18,507 bases of DNA from Scytalidium lignicola (lineage: Eukaryota > Ascomycota > Leotiomycetes): the NCBI GenBank assembly GCA_002812745.2, contig NCSJ02000549.1, forward strand, positions 1 through 18,507, in the 5' to 3' direction. The notes under the pieces were generated by a model, which searched no databases, was not told the DNA's origin, and saw only the letters and a program-made list of their open reading frames with translations. This document shows, piece after piece, positions 18,506-18,507 of this stretch. The translations under genes and the position numbers were made by a program. Every line of letters starts with the position of its first letter. Position 1 is the first letter of the stretch.

Positions 18506-18507
18506 TG

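Noticed and set aside
1..18507. Mitochondrial or AT-rich bacterial genome as the source
   Set aside because: The AT richness comes from C-to-T and G-to-A changes in fungal-type retroelements with matched target duplications; no organellar or bacterial genes are present. Stops at Gln and Trp positions are explained by RIP, and an alternative genetic code would not explain the R-to-C, D-to-N and H-to-Y changes.

Overview
This window looks like a transposon graveyard from a filamentous ascomycete (inference). I find no intact host gene, rRNA, tRNA or CRISPR array. Almost the whole window is very AT-rich. Every recognisable protein fragment belongs to a transposable element and is broken by TAA/TAG codons where glutamine or tryptophan is expected, and by changes such as R to C, D to N, G to K, S to L and H to Y. 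These are C-to-T / G-to-A transitions, the signature of repeat-induced point mutation (RIP) known from ascomycetes. The two LTR pairs differ almost only by transitions.

Layout. (1) 1-416 is a GC-richer, unassigned segment with hairpins; its junction with the AT-rich DNA at 416 ends in TGACA, like a retroelement edge. (2) 417-664 and 12246-about 12720 are two halves of one minus-strand hAT transposase fossil. (3) The hAT gene is split by a full-length minus-strand Ty1/Copia element at 665-12245 (216-bp LTRs, 5-bp target duplication TAAGT). (4) That element's reverse transcriptase is split by a second minus-strand Copia element of another family at 2212-7917 (231-bp LTRs, duplication ATTAT). 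Both Copia elements carry a primer-binding site next to the 5' LTR resembling the anticodon loop of initiator tRNA-Met. (5) About 12720-13389 is unassigned. (6) 13390-17348 is the 5' part of a plus-strand Ty3/Gypsy element: probable LTR, gag with zinc knuckle, a long linker, protease and reverse transcriptase. (7) From 17349 rightwards lies the 3' end of a minus-strand chromodomain Gypsy element (LTR, polypurine tract, integrase C-terminus with chromodomain). Between its tract and its integrase sits a plus-strand fragment resembling the tail of a Fot1/pogo transposase.

The nesting gives a relative order of events: hAT first, then the outer Copia, then the inner Copia; and the plus-strand Gypsy before the chromovirus. 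Nothing here should encode a functional protein. The value of the window is its stratigraphy, its RIP record and a few structural details: shortened Copia zinc knuckles, a tandem-repeated Copia leader, a palindrome in the LTR and the long Gag-protease linker. I did not find a credible new biological system.
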